From positions 1 to 39,007 of the forward strand of contig SICC01000003.1 in the NCBI GenBank assembly GCA_009694835.1: a stretch of DNA of 39,007 bases. The letters run 5' to 3'. Below, one piece after another: positions 30,058 to 37,825 of this stretch (position 1 is the stretch's first letter; each line of letters begins with the position of its first letter). The position numbers and the translations under genes are program-made. This DNA is from Patescibacteria group bacterium (GTDB lineage Bacteria > Patescibacteriota > SICC01). Under the pieces are notes generated by a model that saw only the letters and a program-made list of their open reading frames with translations, had not been told where the DNA came from and did no database searches.

Positions 30058-31209
30058 TTAGAGTCCTAGCTTATTGAAGAGGCTTTTCTTAGCCTTAATG
30101 TCTTTACCTTGGGTTTTTGCCAGTTCTTCAATTTTCTGACGTTCAGCGGCGGAAAGCTTCTTCGGCACGTTAATTTCCACCTTCACGTGAAGGTTACCGT
30201 GACCGGAACCCTGCAGCTTTGGTAGGCCCTTACCTTTCAAACCAAAGACTTTACCGCTCTCGGTACCAGCCGGAATCTTCAACGTTGTTTTTCCATCGAG
30301 CGTTGGAACCTCGATGGTGTCGCCGAGCGCTGCCTGCGGATACGTGATTGGCACCGTCACCTGGGCATCGGCTCCATTCCGCTCGAACACTTCACTCGGC
30401 TTTACCTGGACCGTTACATAGAGATGGCCGGCTGGTGCACCTCGTTGACCAGCCTCACCCGCACCTTGAACCCGAATGGTCTGCCCGTCGTCGATGCCGG
30501 CTGGGATGTCGATGTCGACTGTTTCGGTTTTTTCGACCCGACCTTCACCACCACAAGTATGACACGGCTTCTCCGGCTTCTTTCCCTCCCCGTGGCAGAC
30601 TGGGCAGGTCGTGACCTGAGCCATCGTACCGAGAATAGTTTGGCGGGTCGTCTGGACTTGTCCGGAACCGCCGCAAGTGTCACAGGTGACAATTTTCGAT
30701 CCCGGCTCCGCGCCGTTTCCGTGACAGGTCGGGCACAGCACTCGTTTAGTGACTTTCAGTTGTCGTTTGGCACCCTTCACCGCTTCTTCGAATGAAATAC
30801 TGACTGACGCTTGGATGTCAGCACCGCGGGACGGTTGGCGCTGTCTAGTATTCGCACCGCCCGCAAAGAACTGTTCGAAGATATCTCCGAGACCGCCCAT
30901 GTCGCTGAAGTCGCCCTGGAACCCTTCGAATCCACCGAAGCCAGCGCCCGGCTGTCCTTGGCCCGGACCGCTGGTGGCGCCCTGGTTGACCCCAGCCGCT
31001 CCGAATTGGTCGTACTGGGCGCGCTTCTGTTTGTCGGACAGCACCTCGTAGGCCTCTTGGACCTCTTTGAACTTGGCCTCGTCCTCCTTAGAACCACCCT
31101 TATCTGGGTGATACTTGTGGGCGAGTTTGCGATAGGACGACTTAATGTCGGAATCAGACGCGTCTTTCTTTACGCCAAGGGTTTGGTAGAAATCTTTGTT
31201 TGCAGGCAT
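30058..31209 (-). CDS. dnaJ: Chaperone DnaJ
   Basis: 383 residues. J domain with HPD at 34-36, a Gly/Phe-rich linker (about 70-120), and a zinc domain with four CxxCxGxG repeats (Cys159, 176, 202, 216 begin the pairs), then substrate-binding domains ending in KSLFNKLGL. It stimulates DnaK ATPase and delivers substrates. It lies apart from the hrcA-grpE-dnaK operon and I see no CIRCE in front of it, only a TATACT box 11 nt before ATG. The J-domain membrane protein lies just upstream on the same strand. Confidence 0.96.
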   Translation of the reverse strand: MPANKDFYQTLGVKKDASDSDIKSSYRKLAHKYHPDKGGSKEDEAKFKEVQEAYEVLSDKQKRAQYDQFGAAGVNQGATSGPGQGQPGAGFGGFEGFQGDFSDMGGLGDIFEQFFAGGANTRQRQPSRGADIQASVSISFEEAVKGAKRQLKVTKRVLCPTCHGNGAEPGSKIVTCDTCGGSGQVQTTRQTILGTMAQVTTCPVCHGEGKKPEKPCHTCGGEGRVEKTETVDIDIPAGIDDGQTIRVQGAGEAGQRGAPAGHLYVTVQVKPSEVFERNGADAQVTVPITYPQAALGDTIEVPTLDGKTTLKIPAGTESGKVFGLKGKGLPKLQGSGHGNLHVKVEINVPKKLSAAERQKIEELAKTQGKDIKAKKSLFNKLGL

Positions 31210-31234
31210 ATCAACGAATAAGTATAGCGTTCAT

Positions 31235-32269
31235 CTAGCGAATAATCAGCGGAGCTAACTGCGGTGCCAAAACGGCTCCAGCTGCCAGGCCGACCAGCAG
31301 CGCTCCAGCCACCATCAGAATAATCAATAAGTTCTTAATCGAAGCCGACGCATAGCTAGCATACGCTGCCAGGTTCGGTGGTTTGATGGATCCAAGAATC
31401 ATACCGAGCGCGAATCCGACAAAGACTGTCCAGCCAAAGGCACCGCCAACGCCAGCTTGGGCCAGCACACCGCCAAGTCCCGCGCCAACTACGGCACCAA
31501 TCGCCCCAACTTCGGCACCGCGCAGGAACGTGTAGAACAGATTGAAGCGCCCGGAACCGCTCTTCAACTTCTCTGGTGTATCGCCGTCGGAACCAATCAC
31601 CGCTCCGACCAAGATACCAATCAGCACAAACGGCACCGTCAGCACTTGAATACCGATGAGTTGATCGATAGTCGCACCGAGTAATCCAAAGTAGTAGGCG
31701 ATTCCTAAACTCATCACAATCGTTCGAGCAAAGGTGTAACTCCGGCCAAGCCAACCGGTTCCCAGGAAGCTTTCAACCTTGAAGTTATAGTCAGCGCCCC
31801 AGAGTGCACCAATAAATAGGGCTGGCAGTGCGCCAATCAGAACCACGCTGACGGTAACCGGATCACCCCCGATGTATGCCAGGCCTATTCGAAGAATCGC
31901 TCCAACCACAGCTGCTAAGCCAGCCATAATTCCAACGCGGAACAAGGCGGCCCGAATCATGGCCTGACGATACGGCGACTCGGCCGTGCTGGATGGTGCC
32001 GGACGGCGACCTGACGGCTGCGGTCCTGGAGTCGGGGCCGCCCCGCGAACGCCCGTGTCTGCCAAGGTCTGGTCGTAGTCGGCCCGCTTCAAGGAATCAC
32101 TCAGGGTGTCATACGCCAAGTTAATTTCCTTAAACTTTTCCTCGGCGTTCGCGCCCTTGTTTACATCAGGATGAAACTCCCGCGCTAATGAACGATACGA
32201 TTTCTTGATCTCATCCTCGGTCGCAGTTCGTGAAACCCGAAGAATTTCGTAATAGCTTGGTTTGGCCAT
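31235..32269 (-). CDS. J-domain protein with multi-spanning membrane region
   Basis: 344 residues. A J domain with HPD at 33-35 (residues 1-70) is joined by a Pro/Gly-rich linker (about 75-100) to about eight Gly/Ala-rich hydrophobic helices (about 108-340). It lacks zinc and substrate domains, so it probably recruits DnaK to the membrane face rather than acting as a general chaperone. A TAAGCT box ends 6 nt before ATG 32269. It lies 25 nt upstream of dnaJ. Membrane J-proteins exist widely, but I do not recognise this exact architecture. Confidence 0.82.
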   Translation of the reverse strand: MAKPSYYEILRVSRTATEDEIKKSYRSLAREFHPDVNKGANAEEKFKEINLAYDTLSDSLKRADYDQTLADTGVRGAAPTPGPQPSGRRPAPSSTAESPYRQAMIRAALFRVGIMAGLAAVVGAILRIGLAYIGGDPVTVSVVLIGALPALFIGALWGADYNFKVESFLGTGWLGRSYTFARTIVMSLGIAYYFGLLGATIDQLIGIQVLTVPFVLIGILVGAVIGSDGDTPEKLKSGSGRFNLFYTFLRGAEVGAIGAVVGAGLGGVLAQAGVGGAFGWTVFVGFALGMILGSIKPPNLAAYASYASASIKNLLIILMVAGALLVGLAAGAVLAPQLAPLIIR

Positions 32270-32306
32270 AGCTCTAGCTTACCCGTCAGCGTACGCTAGA
32301 GACACC
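32270..32306. promoter_or_regulatory. 37-bp divergent promoter region
   Basis: Only 37 bp separate two divergent ATGs. TAAGCT (minus, 6 nt from ATG 32269) and TACGCT (plus, 32292-32297, 9 nt from ATG 32307) are the only -10 candidates. The outer ends GGCCAT/ATGGCC mirror each other because both proteins begin Met-Ala. Confidence 0.45.
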
Positions 32307-32702
32307 ATGGCCTCTACGTTTGAAAAAATTTCACCGGAATTCACTCTGATTGGGCAGATACTGCCCGACCATGGTTCGGGAGAGTTGCTCATCGGTCGAA
32401 ACCTCGAAGGACAGACAGTAATCGACTTCACCCGTGGCGAAGCCGCTGAGTTTCCCACCGACGAAGAAACAGAACAATTGATTGAATACCTCGAGACGGA
32501 ACCCGAATCGTTCACGCTTATGGGTGAAGTGGTCAGTGGGTTAGACTTCCGATTGAAGCATACCGATGATGCATTGCTTGTCGTGAAACTTGAATCAGGT
32601 ACGACGGTTCTGGCGGTCGCCGATCGAGGGCCAGTCGCGGTAATGAGTCCGGAACAGAACGATCAATTAATTGCGGCTTTGCAAACGTGTAGAGAAATCT
32701 AG
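32307..32702 (+). CDS. Hypothetical small acidic protein
   Basis: 131 residues, acidic, beta-rich by pattern (GELLIGRNLEGQTVIDF, ALLVVKLESGTTVLAVADRG). No signal peptide, membrane helix or known motif. The start was set at ATG 32307, since an earlier in-frame start would lie inside the divergent gene. It is convergent with the gene ending at 32737. Confidence 0.6.
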   Translation: MASTFEKISPEFTLIGQILPDHGSGELLIGRNLEGQTVIDFTRGEAAEFPTDEETEQLIEYLETEPESFTLMGEVVSGLDFRLKHTDDALLVVKLESGTTVLAVADRGPVAVMSPEQNDQLIAALQTCREI

Positions 32703-32736
32703 TTTTCCGCTGGTAACATTCTGTAGACAAGGGAAG

Positions 32737-33360
32737 CTACGGTGTTTCTTTTTTGGTATCAACCGTACCAGTCGTGGCGTTGATCCAAATCTCATAGCGT
32801 TTCTTGGAACTGTCGCCGGTGTCGTAGCGGAAATACCACTGCAGCGGATGCGATCCGACCTGGGAAAGCTGTTGGAGTAACGAATATCCCGCCAGGTGGG
32901 CTTCGCGGAATGTCTGACCACCATCATCTTCGGCTACTTTCAAGGCGTGGTCCGGATCGACTTCCCACTGGCTGACGTCGATCGGAGTCAACTGGAGCTC
33001 GAACGGCTGCTTGGCAACGGTATCGGTCGACGTATCGTTTTTGAGAATACTGACGTTGAATACATTTTTCGGCTGGGCTAACGATGCGAACGAAAATACC
33101 AGCGGGGTCTTGGCAGCATCAAGCGTTCCGGAAAACTTTCGGTAAACTCGTTCAAGGGCCGCATTTTGTTCCCAATCCTTAGCCAATTTGAGTGCGTCTG
33201 TGTACTGCGACTTGGTTTTGGAAATCTCTGGCTTCGGGCTGCTGCTCACGAGCACATCCGGTTGCTTTGGCTTGCTGCCGTTAAAGACCATGCCGGCTAC
33301 AACGGCTGTCAGAATCACCGCCACTACTCCGAGCAGGGCTAAAAGAATTGTTCGCTTCAT
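32737..33360 (-). CDS. Membrane-anchored PepSY-like protein
   Basis: 207 residues. An N-terminal helix (about 5-26) is followed by a Ser/Pro linker and an external domain. The last part resembles PepSY: DHALKVAEDDGGQTFREAHL, then WYFRYD and a strand YEIWINATTGTV. PepSY domains often inhibit or regulate extracellular proteases, which would fit the secreted subtilisin protein, but that link is a guess. A TACCAT box 7 nt before ATG 33360 hints at a leaderless start. Confidence 0.65.
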   Translation of the reverse strand: MKRTILLALLGVVAVILTAVVAGMVFNGSKPKQPDVLVSSSPKPEISKTKSQYTDALKLAKDWEQNAALERVYRKFSGTLDAAKTPLVFSFASLAQPKNVFNVSILKNDTSTDTVAKQPFELQLTPIDVSQWEVDPDHALKVAEDDGGQTFREAHLAGYSLLQQLSQVGSHPLQWYFRYDTGDSSKKRYEIWINATTGTVDTKKETP

Positions 33361-33403
33361 AAATACTATGGTACTCCAAACAAGTCACCACGAAGTTCCT
33401 CCC

Positions 33404-33509
33404 GTCATCCCCGCACCCCTCCCGTCATCCCCGCGAAAGCGGGGATCAGTTAGAGGTTTACTGAAACGTTTACATTAAGCCGGATGATCCCCGCTTTCGC
33501 GGGGATGAC
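33404..33509. repeat. REP-like element with perfect 24-bp inverted ends
   Basis: The ends 33424-33447 and 33486-33509 are exact reverse complements, each itself a palindrome of the GTCATCCCCGCG/GCGGGGATC type, with 38 bp between them. A partial extra copy of the end (33404-33414) precedes it. It lies in the gap after dnaK. Confidence 0.85.
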
Positions 33510-33540
33510 AAAACGCTCGTTCACAATTACGGGGAAAGCC

Positions 33541-33568
33541 AAAACCGCCCCCGAGTAGGAGGCGGTTT
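33541..33568 (-). terminator. Terminator of the hrcA-grpE-dnaK operon
   Basis: Stem AAACCGCC/GGCGGTTT followed on the minus strand by a TTTT run; it lies 18 nt after the dnaK stop codon. Confidence 0.8.
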
Positions 33569-33586
33569 CGTGAGACGTTAAACGAG

Positions 33587-35587
33587 TTACTTCTTCTCGT
33601 CTTCTTTAGGCTCGTCAGTAGCTTTGTCAGCTTTTGGCTCTTCGGCTGGAGCCTCCTCAGACTTCTCAGCGTCATCATCGGGCTTCTTATCCGAATCGCC
33701 ATCTTGGTTAGCTGAGGTCGTGTAGTCGACATCACCATCGGATGACTCACCGGCTGCAGCTTGTTCGCCACCAGCGTCACCACCAGCGTCTTGGTACATC
33801 GCCGCACCGACCTTTTGGGCCGCTTCAGACAATTCGTTAGTCTTGGCCTTAATAGCTTCAAGATCTTCACCACCAAGGGCTTCTCGTAACTCGCGGACTT
33901 TATCCTCAACCGCAGTCTTGTCTTCAGCTGGAGCTTTATCACCCGCATCTTTCAGCGTCTTCTCAGCCGTGTAGATGAGGTTATCGGCCGCGTTTCGAGC
34001 CTCAACTCCTTCAGCTTTCTTACTATCTTCGGCTTCGTGAGCTTCGGCGTCTTTCCGCATCTGTTCAACTTCGGAGTCGGACAAACCAGAACTGCCTTGA
34101 ATCTGAATCTTATTTTCTTTACCCGTCGCCTTGTCTTTAGCGGACACGTTCAGGATTCCGTTAGCATCGATGTCGAAGGTGACCTCAATCTGCGGAACAC
34201 CGCGGGGAGCCGGCGGAATGCCGGTCAGCTGGAAGTTTCCGAGTGACTTGTTATCACCAGACATCTTTCGTTCACCCTGGAGCACGTGGACCTCGACCGA
34301 CGTCTGATTGTCAGCCGCCGTCGAGAACACCTGGCTCTTCGAGGTTGGAATGGTGGTGTTCCGTTCAATTAACGGAGTGGATACGCCGCCAAGCGTCTCG
34401 ATGCCGAGCGTCAGCGGGGTGACGTCGAGCAAGAGCAGGTCTTTGACGTCTCCGGAGAGCACGCCACCCTGAATGGCCGCGCCTAAGGCGACGGCTTCGT
34501 CCGGGTTCACGTTTTGGTTCGGCTCTTTACCAAAGAACTTTTTGACCGACTCACGGACGGCTGGCATACGGGTCTGCCCACCGACCAGAATCACTTCGTT
34601 GATGTCACTGGTTTTGAGTCCAGCGTCGTCGAGGGCCTTCTGACACGGCTCAACGGTTCGTTTGACTAGGTCTTCCGTCAGCTGTTCGAGCTTGGCCCGG
34701 GTCAGCTTCATGGTGAGGTGTTTCGGACCGGAATCGTCAGCGGTCACGAACGGAATATTGATTTCCGTCTCGCCGGTAGTCGAAAGTTCGACCTTGGCCT
34801 TTTCAGCCGCTTCCTTCAATCGCTGAAGGGCTTGGCGATCTTTCGAGAGATCAACGCCTTGCTCCTTATTAAACTCCTCGACCATCCAATCGATGATCTT
34901 CTGGTCGAAGTCGTCGCCACCGAGATGGGTGTCACCGTTGGTGGACTTCACTTCGAACACACCATCACCGAGTTCCAGGATGGTAACGTCGAACGTTCCT
35001 CCACCGAGGTCGAAGACGGCGATTTTCTCGTCCTTCTTCTTGTCCAAACCGTAGGCCAGCGCACTAGCGGTCGGCTCGTTGATGATTCGCTTCACTTCCA
35101 GCCCGGCAATCTTACCGGCATCCTTGGTGGCGTTTCGCTGGGAGTCGTTAAAGTAGGCCGGTACGGTCACGACCGCGTCGGTGACCTTTTCACCGAGATA
35201 GGCTTCGGCATCCGCTTTGATTTTCTGTAAAATCATCGCCGAGATTTCAGCCGGCGAATACGACTTATCGCCCATCTTCACACTGACGTCGCCGTTCTTG
35301 GCTTCGGTTAGCTCGAATGGGAGCAGTTTGGCCTCCTTCTGGACGATCGGGTCCTTGAACTTACGTCCCATCAGTCGTTTGACCGAATAGATCGTGTTTT
35401 CCGGGTTGGTAATCTGCTGGCGTCGGGCCACTTGGCCGACCAGCCGTTCACCATTCTTGCTAATTGAGACGACCGACGGTGTTAACCGCGAGCCCTCCTT
35501 GTTCGGGATGATTTTCGACTCGCCGCCCTCAAGGACAGCGGCCGCCGAGTTGGTGGTACCTAAATCGATACCGATTATTTTTGCCAT
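33587..35587 (-). CDS. dnaK: Chaperone DnaK (Hsp70)
   Basis: 666 residues. Starts [22 protein letters not shown]; phosphate loop [22 protein letters not shown], and the substrate domain with [17 protein letters not shown]. The C-terminal tail is a long acidic Glu/Asp/Lys-rich stretch with Gly/Ala part (about 600-666). ATG 35587 is chosen because AGGAG lies at the right distance and the family N-terminus begins there. It follows grpE by one base. Heat-shock control through two CIRCE operators at 36933-37001 is likely. Confidence 0.98.
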   Translation of the reverse strand: MAKIIGIDLGTTNSAAAVLEGGESKIIPNKEGSRLTPSVVSISKNGERLVGQVARRQQITNPENTIYSVKRLMGRKFKDPIVQKEAKLLPFELTEAKNGDVSVKMGDKSYSPAEISAMILQKIKADAEAYLGEKVTDAVVTVPAYFNDSQRNATKDAGKIAGLEVKRIINEPTASALAYGLDKKKDEKIAVFDLGGGTFDVTILELGDGVFEVKSTNGDTHLGGDDFDQKIIDWMVEEFNKEQGVDLSKDRQALQRLKEAAEKAKVELSTTGETEINIPFVTADDSGPKHLTMKLTRAKLEQLTEDLVKRTVEPCQKALDDAGLKTSDINEVILVGGQTRMPAVRESVKKFFGKEPNQNVNPDEAVALGAAIQGGVLSGDVKDLLLLDVTPLTLGIETLGGVSTPLIERNTTIPTSKSQVFSTAADNQTSVEVHVLQGERKMSGDNKSLGNFQLTGIPPAPRGVPQIEVTFDIDANGILNVSAKDKATGKENKIQIQGSSGLSDSEVEQMRKDAEAHEAEDSKKAEGVEARNAADNLIYTAEKTLKDAGDKAPAEDKTAVEDKVRELREALGGEDLEAIKAKTNELSEAAQKVGAAMYQDAGGDAGGEQAAAGESSDGDVDYTTSANQDGDSDKKPDDDAEKSEEAPAEEPKADKATDEPKEDEKK

Positions 35588-35588
35588 A

Positions 35589-36218
35589 TTATTCTTTCTC
35601 CTTTCCTGAAGAAACATTTACTTTAGCCGGTCGGATGACCGAGTCGCCGAGCGTGTAGCCGGCTTCGAACTCTTCACTAATCGTGTCTTTGTCATGATCA
35701 TCGCTCGGCTCGTGAGAGACGGCCTCGTGCTTGTTCGGGTCAAACAATTGTCCGACGCTCTCGATCCGCGCGATTCCTAAGGCTTCTAATACTTGATCAA
35801 ATTGTTTCTGAATTCCTTCAAATCCCTTGTACCAATCCGTCTTGGCCACATCTTCCGGAACGTGTTTGGCCGCTCGGTCAAAGTTATCGATGACCGGAAT
35901 GAACTGCAGCGCCAAGTCAGCCCGAGCGGCATCGATCATCTCGCTTCGCTCTTCGGTCGTTCGGCGTTTGAAGTTGTCGAAGTCAGCAGTGATGCGGAGC
36001 AGTTGCTCCTTTAATTGAACAATTTCTTTTGGATCAGTCTTTGCATCAACTCCGGAGTCGTCTGGCGTTGGGCGCTGGGCACTGGGCGCTGGGTCATTTT
36101 CCATGATGTCTTCATCCTGATCTTTAACAAGCCGTTTGGGATCTCGGTTGGTGACTTTGATCTTTGACTCTCTCTTCTTACGCCTGACGCCTGATGCCTG
36201 ATGCCTATCTTCAGTCAT
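35589..36218 (-). CDS. grpE: Nucleotide exchange factor GrpE with repeat-derived N-terminus
   Basis: 209 residues. The GrpE core (about 65-205) has the long coiled helix [18 protein letters not shown], the head block [13 protein letters not shown] and the ending [17 protein letters not shown]. It releases ADP from DnaK. ATG 36218 is favoured by an AGGAAGAG ribosome site and the 8-nt overlap with hrcA (ATGACTGA). The first 60 residues are disordered and partly encoded by heptanucleotide repeats at 36185-36205 and 36068-36095. An alternative start is the ATG at residue 39. Confidence 0.93.
   Translation of the reverse strand: MTEDRHQASGVRRKKRESKIKVTNRDPKRLVKDQDEDIMENDPAPSAQRPTPDDSGVDAKTDPKEIVQLKEQLLRITADFDNFKRRTTEERSEMIDAARADLALQFIPVIDNFDRAAKHVPEDVAKTDWYKGFEGIQKQFDQVLEALGIARIESVGQLFDPNKHEAVSHEPSDDHDKDTISEEFEAGYTLGDSVIRPAKVNVSSGKEKE
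36068..36205. repeat. Heptanucleotide repeats inside grpE
   Basis: Four CTGGGCR-type heptamers (36068-36095) and three TGAYGCC heptamers (36185-36205) lie in the 5' part of grpE. The second type matches the TGATGNC heptamers in the promoter region at 5041-5061. They resemble the short tandem heptamers (STRR) of cyanobacteria in form only. Confidence 0.65.
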
Positions 36219-36912
36219 ACACTCTTCCTAATTCCTTAGCGCCATATTCCATCAGTGAAGATACTTTCTGGTACGGCAGTCGGGTTGGTCCAACCACCGC
36301 CACATACCCAACGTATTCACCAATCTTTAACTTCATAGCGAGGACTGAGACCGCTTGAACGCGGAAGTCCGCATTCTCGGCACCAATCCGCACTTCGATC
36401 TTTCCGGCGCGTGAGGCCAGCTTGGGCAGCCATTCAGCCGATTGGTCGAGCAGTTCGGCTAGATAACCGGCTACTCGCGGATCAGCAAACTCTGGTTGTC
36501 CGAAGACATTGGCTAGGTTGAACGAAGTCGCGCCACCTGCGTCCACATGAACTGCGGCCGAACCAGATACTTCTGAGAGCTGCCCAGCCAGTTTCTTGGC
36601 TGCTAGCGGGGTAGTAGCGGCTTGTTCTAATCGCTTAGTAACCTTCTGCTGTTCCGCCAATGACGGACCGGAGGTGCTGGGATTATCCAAGAATACTCGG
36701 TACGCCCGGTCAGTCGGAATACGACCAGCCGAGGTATGCGGTTGTTCCAAAAACCCAGCTTCGGTTAGGTCACCCATGGCGGCCCGGATCGTGGCCGGAG
36801 AAATACCAAAACCATAGCGAGTCCAGAGTAATCTGGATCCGACTGGTTGGGCCGTGTTGAGGTATTCGTTAACAACCGCCCGCAGAATTTGTTGTTCTCG
36901 TGAAGTGAGCAT
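36211..36912 (-). CDS. hrcA: Heat-inducible repressor HrcA (short form)
   Basis: 233 residues against about 340 in typical HrcA. The N-terminal winged helix is clear (TSREQQILRAVVNEYLNTAQ, then SPATIRAAMGDLTEAGFLEQ and HTSAGRIPTDRAYR). The remainder is shortened but ends in the family-like YVAVVGPTRLPYQKVSSLM. It binds CIRCE operators and represses its own operon until chaperones are limiting. ATG 36912 matches the family start; further upstream codons would lie across the promoter and both operators. It overlaps grpE by 8 nt. Confidence 0.93.
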   Translation of the reverse strand: MLTSREQQILRAVVNEYLNTAQPVGSRLLWTRYGFGISPATIRAAMGDLTEAGFLEQPHTSAGRIPTDRAYRVFLDNPSTSGPSLAEQQKVTKRLEQAATTPLAAKKLAGQLSEVSGSAAVHVDAGGATSFNLANVFGQPEFADPRVAGYLAELLDQSAEWLPKLASRAGKIEVRIGAENADFRVQAVSVLAMKLKIGEYVGYVAVVGPTRLPYQKVSSLMEYGAKELGRVYD

Positions 36913-36932
36913 TAGAATTCTTTTTGAAGTCC

Positions 36933-36955
36933 AGCACTCGAGTAAATTGAGTGCT
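36933..36955. promoter_or_regulatory. CIRCE operator 1
   Basis: AGCACTC-N9-GAGTGCT, the core of the CIRCE consensus, between the -10 box and the hrcA start codon. Confidence 0.9.
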
Positions 36956-36960
36956 AGGCC

Positions 36961-36989
36961 AAAATAACACACTATTGGCACTCTGTCAA
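36961..36989 (-). promoter_or_regulatory. Promoter of hrcA-grpE-dnaK
   Basis: TTGACA (36984-36989), 17-bp spacer, TATTTT (36961-36966). The -35 box lies inside the 9-nt spacer of CIRCE operator 2, and operator 1 lies just past the -10, so HrcA would block both ends of the promoter. Confidence 0.85.
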
Positions 36990-37001
36990 GGTGAGTGCCA
37001 A
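36975..37001. promoter_or_regulatory. CIRCE operator 2
   Basis: TTGGCACTC-N9-GAGTGCCAA, a perfect 9-bp inverted repeat with the CIRCE spacing. Confidence 0.9.
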
Positions 37002-37032
37002 TCACCACAAAAAACGCCCTATTCAGGCCTGA

Positions 37033-37061
37033 TTGACAGTCTGGCATGACCATCACACAAT
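37033..37061 (+). promoter_or_regulatory. Promoter of the small gene pair at 37088
   Basis: TTGACA (37033-37038), 17-bp spacer, CACAAT (37056-37061). It lies downstream of ATG 37046, which rules out that codon as the start of this transcript's protein. Confidence 0.65.
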
Positions 37062-37087
37062 GGATAGCAGAGGAACCAAAAGAACCT

Positions 37088-37327
37088 ATGCCACACCGAA
37101 CCGTATTCCAATGGGGTAAAAACACCGCCCACCCCTTCACCGTATTCATGGGTGGACTCGTTATTGGTGCCTTGGTAACTGGTGTGATCGCCTACGCCTG
37201 GATGATGGCCAACGACACAGGAGTTGAGTTCCAAGAAGTGGTCGTGCCGGGCGTCCAAACAACGGCCAGTCCGAGCCCAAAGCTGTCACCGACGGCTTCT
37301 CCGAATTCTGGGCAACCGCAGTTCTGA
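37088..37327 (+). CDS. Small single-pass membrane protein
   Basis: 79 residues: a short basic N-terminus, one helix (about 17-40, VFMGGLVIGALVTGVIAYAW), then an external tail rich in Ser/Pro/Thr (TASPSPKLSPTASP). No family recognised. The start at ATG 37088 follows from the promoter position. It lies 3 bp before the next gene. Confidence 0.6.
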   Translation: MPHRTVFQWGKNTAHPFTVFMGGLVIGALVTGVIAYAWMMANDTGVEFQEVVVPGVQTTASPSPKLSPTASPNSGQPQF

Positions 37328-37330
37328 ACC

Positions 37331-37825
37331 ATGGAGGCACCACCTGACAATACGGCGGGGGCCAGAATCCCCGAGCTTAGGGAACGCGAAAATCGAAAAT
37401 ACCCCCTCATTGCAGAAGCCATATCGTCACTCGCATCAGTGCGAGCGGACTTGGCGTACATGGTAGAAGATCCCGGTTATCCAACCGGAGATGTATTTGA
37501 CCAATACCACGTAGAAGCAGAGATCACCTTCTTGCAAACATTTCTTGAACGAGGATCCTGGTACCCTGATGGCTGGGAGCACGTAACTCATGTTCCCCTC
37601 GGTCTTCGCGACCCAGATTTTTCATTGGAATTTCAGAATCTACTTGGCTTAAGTGGTGAAGAAGCCGAGCAATGGTCTGAACGCGCTCGAGAGGTCCTAG
37701 AAAAGACATGGTTTAACGGTGTTCTATACCTGGACGATGAAGAAAAAGAATTTCTAAAAAGTGTCGAGGATTTCTTGGTTCGAGCGCAAGAAGAAGCCAA
37801 TCGCTTCACGGTTCCCTCAATATAA
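37331..37825 (+). CDS. Hypothetical acidic cytosolic protein
   Basis: 164 residues, helical by pattern and acidic, with several Trp/Tyr (GSWYPDGWEHVTH, LYLDDEEKEFLKSVEDF). No known motif. It is probably co-transcribed with the small membrane protein upstream. Its TAA stop directly abuts the lepA stop on the other strand. Confidence 0.6.
   Translation: MEAPPDNTAGARIPELRERENRKYPLIAEAISSLASVRADLAYMVEDPGYPTGDVFDQYHVEAEITFLQTFLERGSWYPDGWEHVTHVPLGLRDPDFSLEFQNLLGLSGEEAEQWSERAREVLEKTWFNGVLYLDDEEKEFLKSVEDFLVRAQEEANRFTVPSI

Noticed and set aside
36913-37149. Longer hrcA starting at 37149
   Set aside because: It would span both CIRCE operators and the promoter and has no similarity to HrcA in that part.
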